From NCBI GenBank assembly GCA_036000965.1, contig DASYUT010000048.1:1-64000 (forward strand): a DNA stretch of 64,000 nucleotides. Reading direction: 5' to 3'. Shown here in pieces: positions 26,648 to 34,934 of this stretch. Source of the stretch: Actinomycetes bacterium. Its GTDB lineage: Bacteria; Actinomycetota; CALGFH01. The first letter of the stretch is position 1. Every line of letters begins with the position of its first letter. A model generated the notes under the pieces. The model made no database searches. It was not told where the DNA came from and was given only the letters and a program-made list of their open reading frames with translations. A program made the position numbers and the translations under genes.

Positions 26648-26663
26648 GGGTTACGATGAACCC
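26648..26663. promoter_or_regulatory. divergent ABC/MarR promoter region with small inverted repeat
   Basis: The 69-bp gap between the divergent ATPase and MarR genes contains GGGTT-ACGATG-AACCC (26648-26663), a 5-bp inverted repeat placed 15-31 bases before the MarR start. Its location suits a MarR autoregulatory operator; the short arms keep confidence low. The stretch around 26664-26710 is markedly AT-rich for this genome. Confidence 0.35.
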
Positions 26664-26678
26664 GGAGGATACAACATA

Positions 26679-27200
26679 GTGAAGAAAATACACAATGAAT
26701 CTTCTCTCGCATCAGCGATGGCGCACGACGCGCTGATGCGGCTGTTCGAGCTGGCGGTGCTGCTGGGCGAGCAGATGGAGCTGGGGCTGCTCGACCGCGG
26801 CCTGACCCGGGCCCGCGCCGCGGTGATCTGGCAGCTGCATCAGCAGGGCCCGGTGACCCAGCGGGCGCTCAGCCAGGCGCTGCGGGTCACCCCACGCAAC
26901 GTGACCGGGCTGCTGGACGCGCTGGAAGCCGGCGGGTATGTGACTCGGGGCCGGCACCCAACCGACCGGCGGGCGACGCTGGTCGCCCTCACCGAGCAAG
27001 GTGCGGCGGCCGCGGCCAAGCTGCATGCCGACTATCAGGAGGGTGCCCGGTTGCTGCTCGGTGACGTCCCTGCCGCCGATCTGGCCAGCTTCGTCAGCAC
27101 CCTCGACCACGTGCTGGGACGGCTCCGCCAGGCCGCAGCCGCCTCCGACGCATCCTCCTCCACCGCGCAGGGCGTCAGGGGCCGGCAGCGGTCTGGGTGA
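26679..27200 (+). CDS. MarR family transcriptional regulator
   Basis: 173 residues from a GTG at 26679 with GGAGGA ten bases upstream; an ATG at 26718 is an alternative. The winged helix-turn-helix is clear: TQRALSQALRVTPRNVTGLL (recognition helix), then GGYVTRGRHPTDRRATLVAL (wing with the conserved DRR). Dimerisation helices flank it. It is divergent from the ABC exporter genes, the usual layout for a MarR repressor of an efflux system that responds to the exported compound. Confidence 0.88.
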   Translation: MKKIHNESSLASAMAHDALMRLFELAVLLGEQMELGLLDRGLTRARAAVIWQLHQQGPVTQRALSQALRVTPRNVTGLLDALEAGGYVTRGRHPTDRRATLVALTEQGAAAAAKLHADYQEGARLLLGDVPAADLASFVSTLDHVLGRLRQAAAASDASSSTAQGVRGRQRSG

Positions 27201-27347
27201 GGCTGGTCCAGCCGGCGGCCTGGCTGGTAGGTGGGCAGCATGCTGGGGGCCAGGAAGGTGGCGAACCTCGCGGCCGGATGACGGCGGCCCAAGGGTCGAG
27301 TAAGCACGGTCGCGCTGACCTCAAGTCCCCCATCCAGGCAGGGCTCC

Positions 27348-27387
27348 GTCGGTGCCGAAGCCCAACAGTCGGTGCCGAAGCCCAACA
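27348..27387 (+). repeat. tandem 20-bp direct repeat
   Basis: GTCGGTGCCGAAGCCCAACA occurs twice in perfect tandem (27348-27367 and 27368-27387) in the spacer between the MarR and PPOX-type genes. No gene overlaps it. Confidence 0.8.
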
Positions 27388-27488
27388 GTCGGCGGCTGGA
27401 TCAGCGCCGTTTGCTGGCATACCGGATGCCGGTCGCCTGGATCTGGTCGGCGTCGATCGCGGCCTGCTCATCTGCCTCGGTCGATGGT

Positions 27489-28019
27489 TCATGCCTCAAC
27501 GGGCTTGTACCTTCCGGCAGGGACGTCGAGGCGGCGTCGCTCTGGCCTCCGCAGCCCACGCTCGTGGTCCCAACGCAGCAGCAGCATCTCCCCCTTCTCC
27601 CAGCCCAAGTAGGCCGCGTCCTCCACCACCACTGACAGGAAGAGCCACGACGACTCCGGACGCCATCCGCTGCTTGCCTGGATCGCATCCGCGGTCGCCT
27701 CCCTCTGCTCGGTGTCGACCTCGACGGCGCGGCCGCGCAGCTTCAGCTCGTCGCCTGGGTCGCCCGCATGGGTCACGGGCGTTTGCAGGACGATGCGGGG
27801 ATCGCGCTGCACGTCTCGCGCCTTGTGGGTGTGCGGGATCATGGCGAGCATCAGGTGGCCGTTGACCAGGTGGACCTCAACGGGGCTGATCCGAGGTGTC
27901 CCATCACCGCGAATCGTTCCAAGCAAGACGAAGCCGAACCGCTCGATGAGCCCACGCCCGTGGGTGGCAAGCTGCGGCGCCGACTGCTCGAAGGCGGACC
28001 AAGGCGACTGTTGGTTCAA
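27489..28019 (-). CDS. pyridoxamine 5'-phosphate oxidase-like flavoprotein
   Basis: 176 residues. The split-barrel fold of PPOX-type proteins is shown by FGFVLLGTIRGDGTPRISPVE, HLVNGHLMLAMIPHTHKARDV and RDPRIVLQTPV. In actinobacteria such short proteins bind FMN or F420. Two conserved Trp (ESSWLFL and LRWDHERG) lie in the C-terminal part. Substrate unknown. It is flanked downstream by spacer and upstream by a decayed region, with no operon partner. Confidence 0.82.
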   Translation of the reverse strand: MNQQSPWSAFEQSAPQLATHGRGLIERFGFVLLGTIRGDGTPRISPVEVHLVNGHLMLAMIPHTHKARDVQRDPRIVLQTPVTHAGDPGDELKLRGRAVEVDTEQREATADAIQASSGWRPESSWLFLSVVVEDAAYLGWEKGEMLLLRWDHERGLRRPERRRLDVPAGRYKPVEA

Positions 28020-28092
28020 TGTCGGCTCACCCTCCTGCGGCGACCAGACGTTCGGTGCTGCCTCTAGCTGCGGCGGATGTACGTGTCAAGGA

Positions 28093-28480
28093 TCAGCCGA
28101 TGCCCATGATGAACCCGTCCAGCGACATCGTGGTGTCCGCGAAGACCCCCTCCGCCGCTCATCGTCTCCCGTCCTCGGTGAGCTGCCAGGGTGCCTGGCT
28201 CGCCGGCGGAATGTTGTGGTTGAGCCGGAAGAGGAATCCCGTGAAGCCAGCGGGGAAGTTCGAGTCGTCGGTGACCGAAGCGCGGTCCTGCCCGGTGTCG
28301 AACAGGATGAGCCCCCTGGCATGCTCGACGACGTAGGCGTTGACCGGCCGCGGGACGTCAGCAGCCACCAGTACAGCGGCTTTGTGCTGCCGAAGGCATG
28401 CTCCGGGTGGATCTCGACCGTCCCGGTGCTGACGACCGACACCCTGCTCGATTGGTCAGGTCTGCCGAAGCCAGCGTGCC
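28093..28480 (-). pseudogene. decayed segment: MBL-fold hydrolase fragment and a DHFR-like N-terminal scrap
   Basis: Reading the minus strand, one frame encodes VVSTGTVEIHPEHAFGSTKP (about 28460-28400), after which the similarity shifts to another frame, VNAYVVEHARGLILFDTGQD, continuing to a stop at 28159. Together these form the N-terminal third of a metallo-beta-lactamase-fold lactonase-like protein with a frameshift near 28370; the HxHxDH metal motif is lost. Immediately after, 28150-28093 encodes VFADTTMSLDGFIMGIG then stop, resembling the N-terminus of a dihydrofolate-reductase-family protein like the one at 33161. The region is a patchwork of remnants. Confidence 0.6.
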
Positions 28481-28562
28481 ACGCTCCCCAGCAGGCGTCA
28501 GTGACTTCAGTAGCGAATTCGCGTGACCAAGCCCCGGCGATGAGCGCGGCCAACCTGCCCTG

Positions 28563-29300
28563 TCAGGCTTCGGCGATGCCGAGGTCGTCGCGGTCGGCGT
28601 CGGTGAGGTCGGTGAGCAGGTCGATGACGGCGGTCGCGAGAGACTGCTGCGCGCGGCGAGGGATCGTGCGCCCGCTCTCGAACGCCCGCTGGACGGTCCG
28701 TGCGAGCAGGTCCGCCCGCTGGTCCAGGCCGGCCGCGGCGTGGCCGGCGGTCGTCGGTGCTGCGGCGGCCGCCTCCGCCTGCAGGAACCCTTCGAACGTG
28801 GCCTGGAACGCGTAGGCGATCGCGTCGACGTCCAGATCGTCGCGCAGCAGGCCGTGCTCGGCGAGCAGCTCGAAGTAGGTGCGGGACAGCAGGCGGTGCC
28901 GGTCGTCGCGGGCACTGCCGCGGGGTTGGGCCAGCTTGCCCAGCAGGTCGGCGTCGCCCAGGACGAACCCTTGCAGGAGCGGCCGGTTCATGATCGCCAG
29001 GAAGTACGCGCGGGCGAAGCGGTGCAGCAGGCACAGCTGCGGATCCTGGCGCAGCGCCTGCAGCAGCTCGCCGATCGCGTGGAGCACCTCCCGCTCGAAG
29101 ACGGCGGTGAACAGCTCCTCGCGGCTCTTCCAGTGCAGGTAGACGGTGCCCTTGCCGATGTCGGCGCCGGCGGCCACGTCGTCGACGGTCACCCGCCGGT
29201 AGCCGTGTCGCAGCAGCAACGCTGCCGCCACGTCGAGGATCCGCGTGGCACGTTCCTGCCGCTGCCGCGGGTCTCGGAGCCGGTCGACGGTCGCGCTCAT
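28563..29300 (-). CDS. TetR family transcriptional regulator
   Basis: 245 residues from the ATG at 29300. The N-terminal helix-turn-helix is canonical: RILDVAAALLLRHGYRRVTV, DDVAAGADIGKGTVYLHWKS. The ligand domain (about 75-245) is of the long type, with an Ala-rich insertion. An imperfect palindrome at 29313-29335 overlaps its putative promoter, and a matching, more symmetric copy precedes the FAD monooxygenase gene at 30463-30483. This regulator therefore probably represses itself and the monooxygenase. The predicted -10 lies so close to the ATG that the mRNA may be leaderless. Confidence 0.88.
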   Translation of the reverse strand: MSATVDRLRDPRQRQERATRILDVAAALLLRHGYRRVTVDDVAAGADIGKGTVYLHWKSREELFTAVFEREVLHAIGELLQALRQDPQLCLLHRFARAYFLAIMNRPLLQGFVLGDADLLGKLAQPRGSARDDRHRLLSRTYFELLAEHGLLRDDLDVDAIAYAFQATFEGFLQAEAAAAAPTTAGHAAAGLDQRADLLARTVQRAFESGRTIPRRAQQSLATAVIDLLTDLTDADRDDLGIAEA

Positions 29301-29312
29301 GCACCCACCATA

Positions 29313-29335
29313 TGACCAAGTTCGAGTTTTCGTCA
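29313..29335 (-). promoter_or_regulatory. putative TetR operator/promoter for the regulator itself
   Basis: On the plus strand: GACCAA (29314-29319), nine bases, TTCGTC (29329-29334), a 6-bp inverted repeat with one mismatch. Read on the minus strand the site overlaps TTGACG (-35), an 18-base spacer and TATGGT (-10), seven bases or so before the ATG at 29300. Confidence 0.6.
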
Positions 29336-30423
29336 ACTCACAGGGGCAGGGCGGCGCCGCAGCCATCCGGCGGCGGCTCCCAGCGGCCACAGCCGGGTGA
29401 CCAGGTTCCGGGCCAGGATGCCGCGCCGCGTCGCCGGGATGAGCAGCGAGGCGCCCCGCGCGAGGTTCCGCTGCTTGGGGTCCACCAGGGTCCGGTGCCT
29501 GGCCTCGTAGCGGCGGAAGGCCAACCGGTGGTCGCCGGGATTGGCCGCCAGCTCGTCGGCGAGGGTGAACGCCCCCGCCATGGCCAGGGTGGAGCCGTCC
29601 CCGAACAGCGATACGCAGGACGCGGCGTCACCGAGTAGCGCGACCCGGCCGTGCCCCCAGGGGCGCAGACGCACTCGGCTCACGGAGTCGAAGTAGAGGT
29701 CATCGGCGGCGTGGATGCGGCGCAGCAGCTCGGGCACCCGCCAGGAGCCGTCCGCGAACGCGGCGGCCAGCAGCCGCTTGTGCTGGGCGGTGTCGTGGGG
29801 GTCGAAGTCCGGCACCGCCGGGCTTCGGAACGCGAAGAACGCCAGGGCGTCGCCGCGCGACGGGTGGATGGCGACCGCCCTGCCGGGGGTGTTGTGCATG
29901 ATGACCTCCCGCCCCCGTTCGATCAGACCATCCAGACCATCCAGCCGCATGGTCGCGACGTAGAGGCCCATGTGGTGGACGAAGTCGGATTCCGGCCCGA
30001 ATGCCAACCGACGCACCGCCGAGTGCAGCCCGTCGGCGCCGATCACCAGGTCGAAACGGCGTCGGCCTGGTCCCGACTCGCCTGGTACAGGATCGACGCG
30101 AGGTCGCCGCGTGGCAGCTCAACCTCGCGGCTGCCGGCCGCTCGTTGCAGGGCCCGCATGTTGACCCTGCCGACGCGCCGGCCCGTGGCGTTGACGAAAC
30201 TCATGTCCGTTACGTGCGTGCCGGCGTCGCGGATGCGTGGCATGACGCCCATCCGCTCGGCCACGTCCACGGCCCGCCCTCTGACGTCCACTGGACTTCC
30301 GCTGGACCGCAGCGCCCCCGCGTGTTCGACGACGGTGGGATGGAATCCGTGCCGCGCCAGCCAGTACGCCAGCGTCGGCCCGGCGATGCCGGCTCCGGAG
30401 ATCAACACGGTCTGGTTGCTCAT
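29333..30423 (-). pseudogene. FAD-dependent monooxygenase, disrupted by deletion and frameshift
   Basis: The N-terminal frame (30423 to 30043) starts MSNQTVLISGAGIAGPTLAY with the FAD-binding GxGxxG and runs to ELPRGDLASILYQASRD. The C-terminal frame (30050 to 29333) resumes at RRFDLVIGADGLHSAVRRL and contains GRVALLGDAASCVSLFGDGS, the second FAD motif, ending in an amphipathic tail. About 45 residues that normally join these parts are missing and the frames differ, so one intact protein cannot be made. The family hydroxylates aromatic substrates or antibiotics. It remains under what looks like the TetR operator at 30463. Both halves are otherwise well preserved, so the lesion is recent. Confidence 0.8.
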
Positions 30424-30453
30424 GACGCGCTCCTGTCATCGACGCCGTTGCAC

Positions 30454-30486
30454 CTACTGTACGACCAACTTCAACATTTGGTCAAC
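30454..30486 (-). promoter_or_regulatory. putative TetR operator/promoter of the FAD monooxygenase
   Basis: GACCAA (30463-30468), nine bases, TTGGTC (30478-30483): a perfect 6-bp inverted repeat with the same spacing as the site in front of the tetR gene. On the minus strand it overlaps TTGACC (-35), an 18-base spacer and TACAGT (-10), about 33 bases upstream of the monooxygenase ATG. Confidence 0.65.
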
Positions 30487-30996
30487 CGTCATCTGTCACC
30501 AGCATCAGCCGGGTGTGGGGCGCGCGGCGGCGCTACTGCGTTGCGCCAAGCCAGGGCGAGCATCACGGACACCCTGACTGATCCGACCGCGAGGGTGGGC
30601 TGCGTCCGTTGACCGCAGCGTTACCGTGGCGCGCAGATGGCCAGTTTCAGGGTGGCGGGAGGCTGTGTTACCGGCGTTGACCGTCTGGGAGGACCGACGG
30701 GGTGGAGATGCTCGTCGGGCAGTGGATTGCCGAGAGGATCGGGCCTGTGCCGGTTGATGGATGTGACGGTTGGGTCTCAGGCGGCCTTGCCCGCTGCGTT
30801 CCGGGCAACTGATGCTGGGCCTGCCTGTGCGCGTCGTCTTCCTCCCACACGAGTGGCTTGGCGTGGACAGGCCGAGCGTCCGGCTCTTGGACTACCGGGT
30901 AGCGATAAGGGCCCGCCACGGGTGGGTTGGATGGACCAGAGCACGCTGCGGCAGCTCCGGCCTCTTGGCAGAGGCACACCTCAAGAGGGAGATGAC
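30487..30996. other. spacer with no recognised gene
   Basis: About 510 bp between the divergent FAD monooxygenase promoter and the YCII gene. Short open frames exist on both strands but show no family signature or ribosome site. The promoter for the YCII-ECF operon should lie in its right part; I could not identify it with confidence. Confidence 0.4.
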
Positions 30997-31359
30997 ATGA
31001 AGTACATTCTGCTGATCCGGAACAACGCCGATTTCCTGGAGTCGCTGTCTGCGCAGGAACGCGACGGCATCATGGCCGACGTCGATAAGATCGTAGCTGA
31101 GCTGAGGGAGACCGGGGAGTTTCTCGGCGGCCAGGCGCTGGGACACCCGTCGAACACCAAGACCGTGCGGGTCCGTGATGGGCTGCCGGTGACGATCGAT
31201 GGGCCGTTCGCTGAGGCTAAGGAACAGCTGGCCGGGTACCTCATCGTGGATGTGGAGACCGAGCAACGTGCCCTGGACATTGCCGCCCGCTGGCCGGATG
31301 CGCGGTTTGGCGCCATGGAGGTCCGCGCGATCATGGATGAGACGGGGACGGAGATGTGA
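30997..31359 (+). CDS. YCII (DGPF) family protein, partner of the ECF sigma factor
   Basis: 120 residues; ATG preceded by AAGAGGGAG. MKYILLIRNN at the N-terminus and the conserved VTIDGPFAEAKEQLAGYLIVDVE segment (the DGPF motif) identify the YCII/DGPF family. Such genes are repeatedly found beside ECF42-type sigma factors, and that is the case here: the stop overlaps the GTG start of the sigma gene. A second, partial YCII gene lies at the left edge of the window. Function in the sigma-factor system is not established. Confidence 0.88.
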   Translation: MKYILLIRNNADFLESLSAQERDGIMADVDKIVAELRETGEFLGGQALGHPSNTKTVRVRDGLPVTIDGPFAEAKEQLAGYLIVDVETEQRALDIAARWPDARFGAMEVRAIMDETGTEM

Positions 31360-32573
31360 CGGCTTCCGGTCCGCCCGAGGATCTGCTGCGCGATCTCGTG
31401 CCGCAGGTCCTCGGCACCCTTATCGACCGCTACGGCCAGTTCAGCGAGGCTGAGGACGCGGTGCAGGAAGCACTGCTCGCCGCGGCCCAGCAGTGGCCAC
31501 ACGACGGCGTGCCGGGCAACCCGCGCGGCTGGCTGGTCACCGTGGCATCGCGGCGGCTGGTGGACCAGTGGCGCAGCGACGACGCCCGCCGGCGCCGCGA
31601 GGAAACCGTGGCGGCAATTGCACCGGCGGGCCAGGCGGAGGTCCCCGGCACCGATGACACGCTGAAACTGCTGCTGCTGTGCTGCCACCCGGCGCTGTCA
31701 GCGCCGTCGCAGGTGGCGCTGACGCTGCGCGCGGCCGGTGGGCTGAGCACCGCGCAGATCGCCCGGGCGTTCCTGGTGCCGGAGGCCACGATGGCCCAGC
31801 GGATCAGCCGGGCCAAGCAGGCCATCAAGGCCGCGGGGGCCACGTTCACCCTTCCGCTGCCGGCCGAGCAGGCGCAGCGGCTGCGGGTGGTCCTGCAGGT
31901 CCTGTACCTGATCTTCAACGAGGGTTACACCACCACCTCCGGGCCGCAGCTGATCGATACCGGCCTGACCGGCGAGGCGATCCGGCTCACCCGGACGCTG
32001 CGCCAAATACTGCCGCACGACGGTGAGGTGACCGGGCTGCTGGCGCTGATGCTGCTGACCGACGCCCGCCGCGCCACCCGCACCGCCGGTGACGGCGGCC
32101 TCATCCCCCTGTCCGAACAGGACCGTTCCCGCTGGGACCAGCGGTCCATCGCCGAAGGCATCTCCCTGGTCAGCGGGACGCTCTCGCACGGGCCACTGGG
32201 GCCGTATCAGCTGCAGGCCGCCATTGCCGCGGTGCACGCCGAGGCCCCGACGGCCCAGGAGACGGACTGGCCGCAGATCCTGGCCCTCTACAGCCTGCTG
32301 GAACGGATGGCGCCCAATCCCATGGTGCGGCTCAATCACGCGGTCGCGCTGGCCATGGTCAAAGGCCCGCAAGCCGGACTGGATCTGTTGTCCACTTTGG
32401 AGGAAGCACTCTCCGGCCAGCACCGGCTCGACGCGGTGCGGGCGCACCTGCTGGAGCTGGCCGGAGACATGCCAGCGGCGAAGGCCAGCTACCAGCGCGC
32501 CGCCAGGCGCACCAGAAGCCTGCCCGAACAGCGCTACCTCACCGGGCGGGCGGCCCGGATAGCGGCAGGCTGA
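31356..32573 (+). CDS. ECF42-type RNA polymerase sigma factor with C-terminal extension
   Basis: 405 residues from a GTG overlapping the YCII stop. Region 2 (about 12-80) includes YGQFSEAEDAVQEALLAA and GWLVTVASRRLVDQWRSD; region 4 (about 115-165) has ALTLRAAGGLSTAQIARAFL and ATMAQRISRAKQAIK. The remaining 230 residues, with QVLYLIFNEGYTTTSG and tetratricopeptide-like helices (LALYSLLERMAPNPMVRLNHA), are the DUF6596-type extension typical of ECF42, which has no classical anti-sigma factor and is thought to be controlled through this extension. It likely transcribes its own operon. Confidence 0.9.
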   Translation: MTASGPPEDLLRDLVPQVLGTLIDRYGQFSEAEDAVQEALLAAAQQWPHDGVPGNPRGWLVTVASRRLVDQWRSDDARRRREETVAAIAPAGQAEVPGTDDTLKLLLLCCHPALSAPSQVALTLRAAGGLSTAQIARAFLVPEATMAQRISRAKQAIKAAGATFTLPLPAEQAQRLRVVLQVLYLIFNEGYTTTSGPQLIDTGLTGEAIRLTRTLRQILPHDGEVTGLLALMLLTDARRATRTAGDGGLIPLSEQDRSRWDQRSIAEGISLVSGTLSHGPLGPYQLQAAIAAVHAEAPTAQETDWPQILALYSLLERMAPNPMVRLNHAVALAMVKGPQAGLDLLSTLEEALSGQHRLDAVRAHLLELAGDMPAAKASYQRAARRTRSLPEQRYLTGRAARIAAG

Positions 32574-33070
32574 GGCGGGCGGCCTCGGCGACTGCGCCCG
32601 GGACGCCCGCCAGCGTGGTGTCGGCCATCCCACTGCGGTAGACAGCCGCTCCGACACTGCCCAGGATGGCCAGACCCAGGGTGGAGCCGAACACGTTGCT
32701 GGTCTCCGACAGCGACGCCGCAGACCCGGCCCTCTCCGGCGGGGCGGACCCGACGACCATGCCGGTGCCGAGCGCGAACAACGGTCCCACACCGAAGGCG
32801 GCCACGGCGACGCAAACCACCACGGTCAACAACCAGCCCGACCTGCCAGCCTGCGTCAGCACGAGCAGGGCGACCGCAGAGCACACCAACCCGGCCAGCA
32901 TGGGCCGGTCACCAGCAGCAGCACCATGACCGGCACACCCAGCAGGAACACCGAGCCCACCAGAAGTACTCCAACATGACCCCACTAACGATCGGGCCCA
33001 GCGCCGAGCCGCCGAACAGGCAGGCCGTCCACAACGAAATGGTCAGCCCCCGCTGCCGGTCGAAGTCCGC
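32539..33070 (-). pseudogene. DHA2-type MFS exporter remnant (frameshift and internal deletion)
   Basis: The minus strand from 33070 reads RQRGLTISLWTACLFGGSAL and LGPIVSGVMLEYFWW in one frame, then GSVFLLGVPVMVLLLVTG in another (frameshift near 32965), then jumps to the protein's C-terminal third (MLAGLVCSAVALLVLTQAG to PLSGPPAR, stop at 32539). Roughly 190 residues between helices 6 and 11 are gone. The tail overlaps the 3' end of the sigma factor gene by 35 bp. Confidence 0.7.
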
Positions 33071-33160
33071 CTAGCTTGGCTGTTGGACCTGGTGGGGATC
33101 ACCGCGAGGATGCCCGGGTGGCGCAGCGCGGTCCTCGCGCTGGGATACGAGTAGCCCTGG

Positions 33161-33805
33161 TCACCGGCCAGCGCGACCGGCCGCCGCCGCGACCGCTCGC
33201 CGTACGACGCGGAATGTCAGATGCGTGGCGAGCGGGGACTCGATCAGCCTGGTGCGCTCCAGCTCGATGTGGTTGCTACCGAGGTTGTCGAAGAGGCGGG
33301 TACCTGCACCGATCAGCACGGGCGCGAGGTGAATGTGCAGCTCGTCGAGCAGGCCGGCGCTGAGAACCTGCTGGGCGAGGTCCGCACCCATGAGGCTGAC
33401 GTGCTTGCCGCCCGCGGCGGCCTGGGCTCGCCGCAGTGCACCTTGGATGCCGTCGGTGACGAAGGTGAACGTTCCGCTCTCCTTGACGAGCGGGTCTCGA
33501 GCCTCATGGGTGAGCACAAAGCAGGGCACCGGGAAGGGGGTGTCCCCCCATGGCCCCACGCCCACGTCGAACGTCCGCCTGCCCATCACGACGGCTCCGG
33601 TCGTGACCAACAGCTCCTGCTTGACCTCGGCGTCGAGGTCGCTCGCTCCCGTTCGGTGCCAGTCGCCGGCTCGATCGGGATCGGCGCTGGACATCCAGTC
33701 GTGGAGCCGCTCACCGCCCTCACCCAGCGGCAGCCCGACGCCGACGTTCGGCCCGGCGATGAAGCCGTCCAGCGACATCGAGACGTCCAACAGAACGCTT
33801 CCCAT
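33161..33805 (-). CDS. dihydrofolate reductase family (RibD C-terminal-like) protein
   Basis: 214 residues from the ATG at 33805 (GAGAGGATTGTC upstream). LLDVSMSLDGFIAGPN at the N-terminus, TTGAVVMGRRTFDVGVGPWG, KHVSLMGADLAQQVLSAGLL and the ELHIHLAPVLIGAGTRLFD block are typical of the RibD C-terminal/DHFR-like superfamily, NADPH-dependent reductases. These are not true folate DHFRs and their substrate is generally unknown. It is divergent from an ArsR-type regulator 107 bp away whose operator lies between them, so coregulation is likely. Confidence 0.88.
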   Translation of the reverse strand: MGSVLLDVSMSLDGFIAGPNVGVGLPLGEGGERLHDWMSSADPDRAGDWHRTGASDLDAEVKQELLVTTGAVVMGRRTFDVGVGPWGDTPFPVPCFVLTHEARDPLVKESGTFTFVTDGIQGALRRAQAAAGGKHVSLMGADLAQQVLSAGLLDELHIHLAPVLIGAGTRLFDNLGSNHIELERTRLIESPLATHLTFRVVRRAVAAAAGRAGR

Positions 33806-33882
33806 GACAATCCTCTCGGTGTCCGGCATCTCCGCCGTCGTCATGCGGTCGACTCTGGACGCGGCTTGTCCATCGAGCGATA

Positions 33883-33902
33883 CTTTTAGCCAGAGCTAAA
33901 AG
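33883..33902. promoter_or_regulatory. palindromic operator, probably for the ArsR-type regulator
   Basis: CTTTTAGC-CAGA-GCTAAAAG: perfect 8-bp arms (33883-33890, 33895-33902) with a 4-nt spacer, 11 bases before the GTG of the regulator at 33913 and about 78 bases before the divergent reductase gene. The AT-rich arms stand out in this GC-rich DNA. Confidence 0.75.
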
Positions 33903-33912
33903 GTGAGGACGC

Positions 33913-34884
33913 GTGATCGAGTGGAGATTCACCCCGGACGACGTCGCCCGGATCCGGTTCGCCTTCTCTGCCCTGTGGGAACTGGTGCTCAGTCTGATCG
34001 TGCTGCGTGCACCGTCGCAGCACGCCCTGCATCTCCCATGGGTTCGGACAGTGCGACCGCTCCTGACCGATCTCGACCTGTCGGAGCTGTTCGCCCTGGT
34101 GCCGCTGCGCGGGGACACCGCCGACTTTCTCACCCCGCCGCCGTCGTCTCCCTTGCCGGACCTCGCCGACGAGCTGGAGCAGGTACGGCGCACACCCCCC
34201 GACCGTGTGGTCACCGAGACAGCGGAGGTTGCCGGTGTGCCGCCACCGATCGCGCAGCGTATCCGTGACGACCCCGCCGGCGCCGCCCACCGCATCGCCG
34301 ACACTCTTCAGGCGTACTGGGATCTCGCGCTCGCCGACTACTGGCCGCGGATCCAGGCATTGCTGGAGGCCGACGTCCTCTGGCGTTCCCGGCGCCTGGC
34401 GACAGGCGGCGCCCGCGCAGTGTTCGACGACTTGCACGAAACCGTCACCTGGCACGGTGATCGGCTGTCGGTCTGGGACCCGCACGACCACTCGGGCCGA
34501 CTGTCGGGGGAAGGGCTCCTGCTGGCGCCGGGCGCGATGTGCTGGCCCACCGTGCGCAAGATGATCCAACCGTATCAGCCCACCATCACCTATCCAGCCC
34601 GCGGGATCGCCACCCTGTGGGAGACCGGAGGATCACCAGCCCCGGACGCCCTGGCCGCCCTCGTGGGACGGACCCGCGCTGAGCTGCTCGTCGCCCTGGC
34701 CGAGCCGATCTCCACCACGGCGCTCGCCCGCCGCCTGTCGGTCACGCCGGGCGCGGTCAGCCAGCACCTGTCGGTCCTGCTCGGCTGCGGCTTGGCCGCC
34801 CGGTCCCGCGTCGGCCGTTCGGTGCTCTATCGGCGGACCCGCTCGGGCGACACGCTGGCCGCTCCCCCGAACGTCACCAACTGA
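33913..34884 (+). CDS. ArsR-like winged-helix regulator with DUF5937 N-terminal domain
   Basis: 323 residues from a GTG with AGGTGAGGA upstream. The first 240 residues are the DUF5937-type domain (begins MIEWRFTPDDVARIRFAFSA, later FDDLHETVTWHGDRLSVWDP). Residues 250-310 are a winged helix: LVGRTRAELLVALAEPISTT, ALARRLSVTPGAVSQHLSVL, RSRVGRSVLYRRT. Proteins of this architecture are DNA-binding repressors of unknown ligand. The palindrome at 33883-33902 lies directly upstream, so it should repress itself and the divergent DHFR-like gene. Confidence 0.88.
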   Translation: MIEWRFTPDDVARIRFAFSALWELVLSLIVLRAPSQHALHLPWVRTVRPLLTDLDLSELFALVPLRGDTADFLTPPPSSPLPDLADELEQVRRTPPDRVVTETAEVAGVPPPIAQRIRDDPAGAAHRIADTLQAYWDLALADYWPRIQALLEADVLWRSRRLATGGARAVFDDLHETVTWHGDRLSVWDPHDHSGRLSGEGLLLAPGAMCWPTVRKMIQPYQPTITYPARGIATLWETGGSPAPDALAALVGRTRAELLVALAEPISTTALARRLSVTPGAVSQHLSVLLGCGLAARSRVGRSVLYRRTRSGDTLAAPPNVTN

Positions 34885-34934
34885 CACACACACGCCCGCG
34901 GGCCAACGCCAACGCCTGCGGTGTGTCCGCAAAG

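Noticed and set aside
27401-27688. Minus-strand ORF with CCCCVGTTSVG
   Set aside because: Frame-shifted shadow of the PPOX-like flavoprotein gene.
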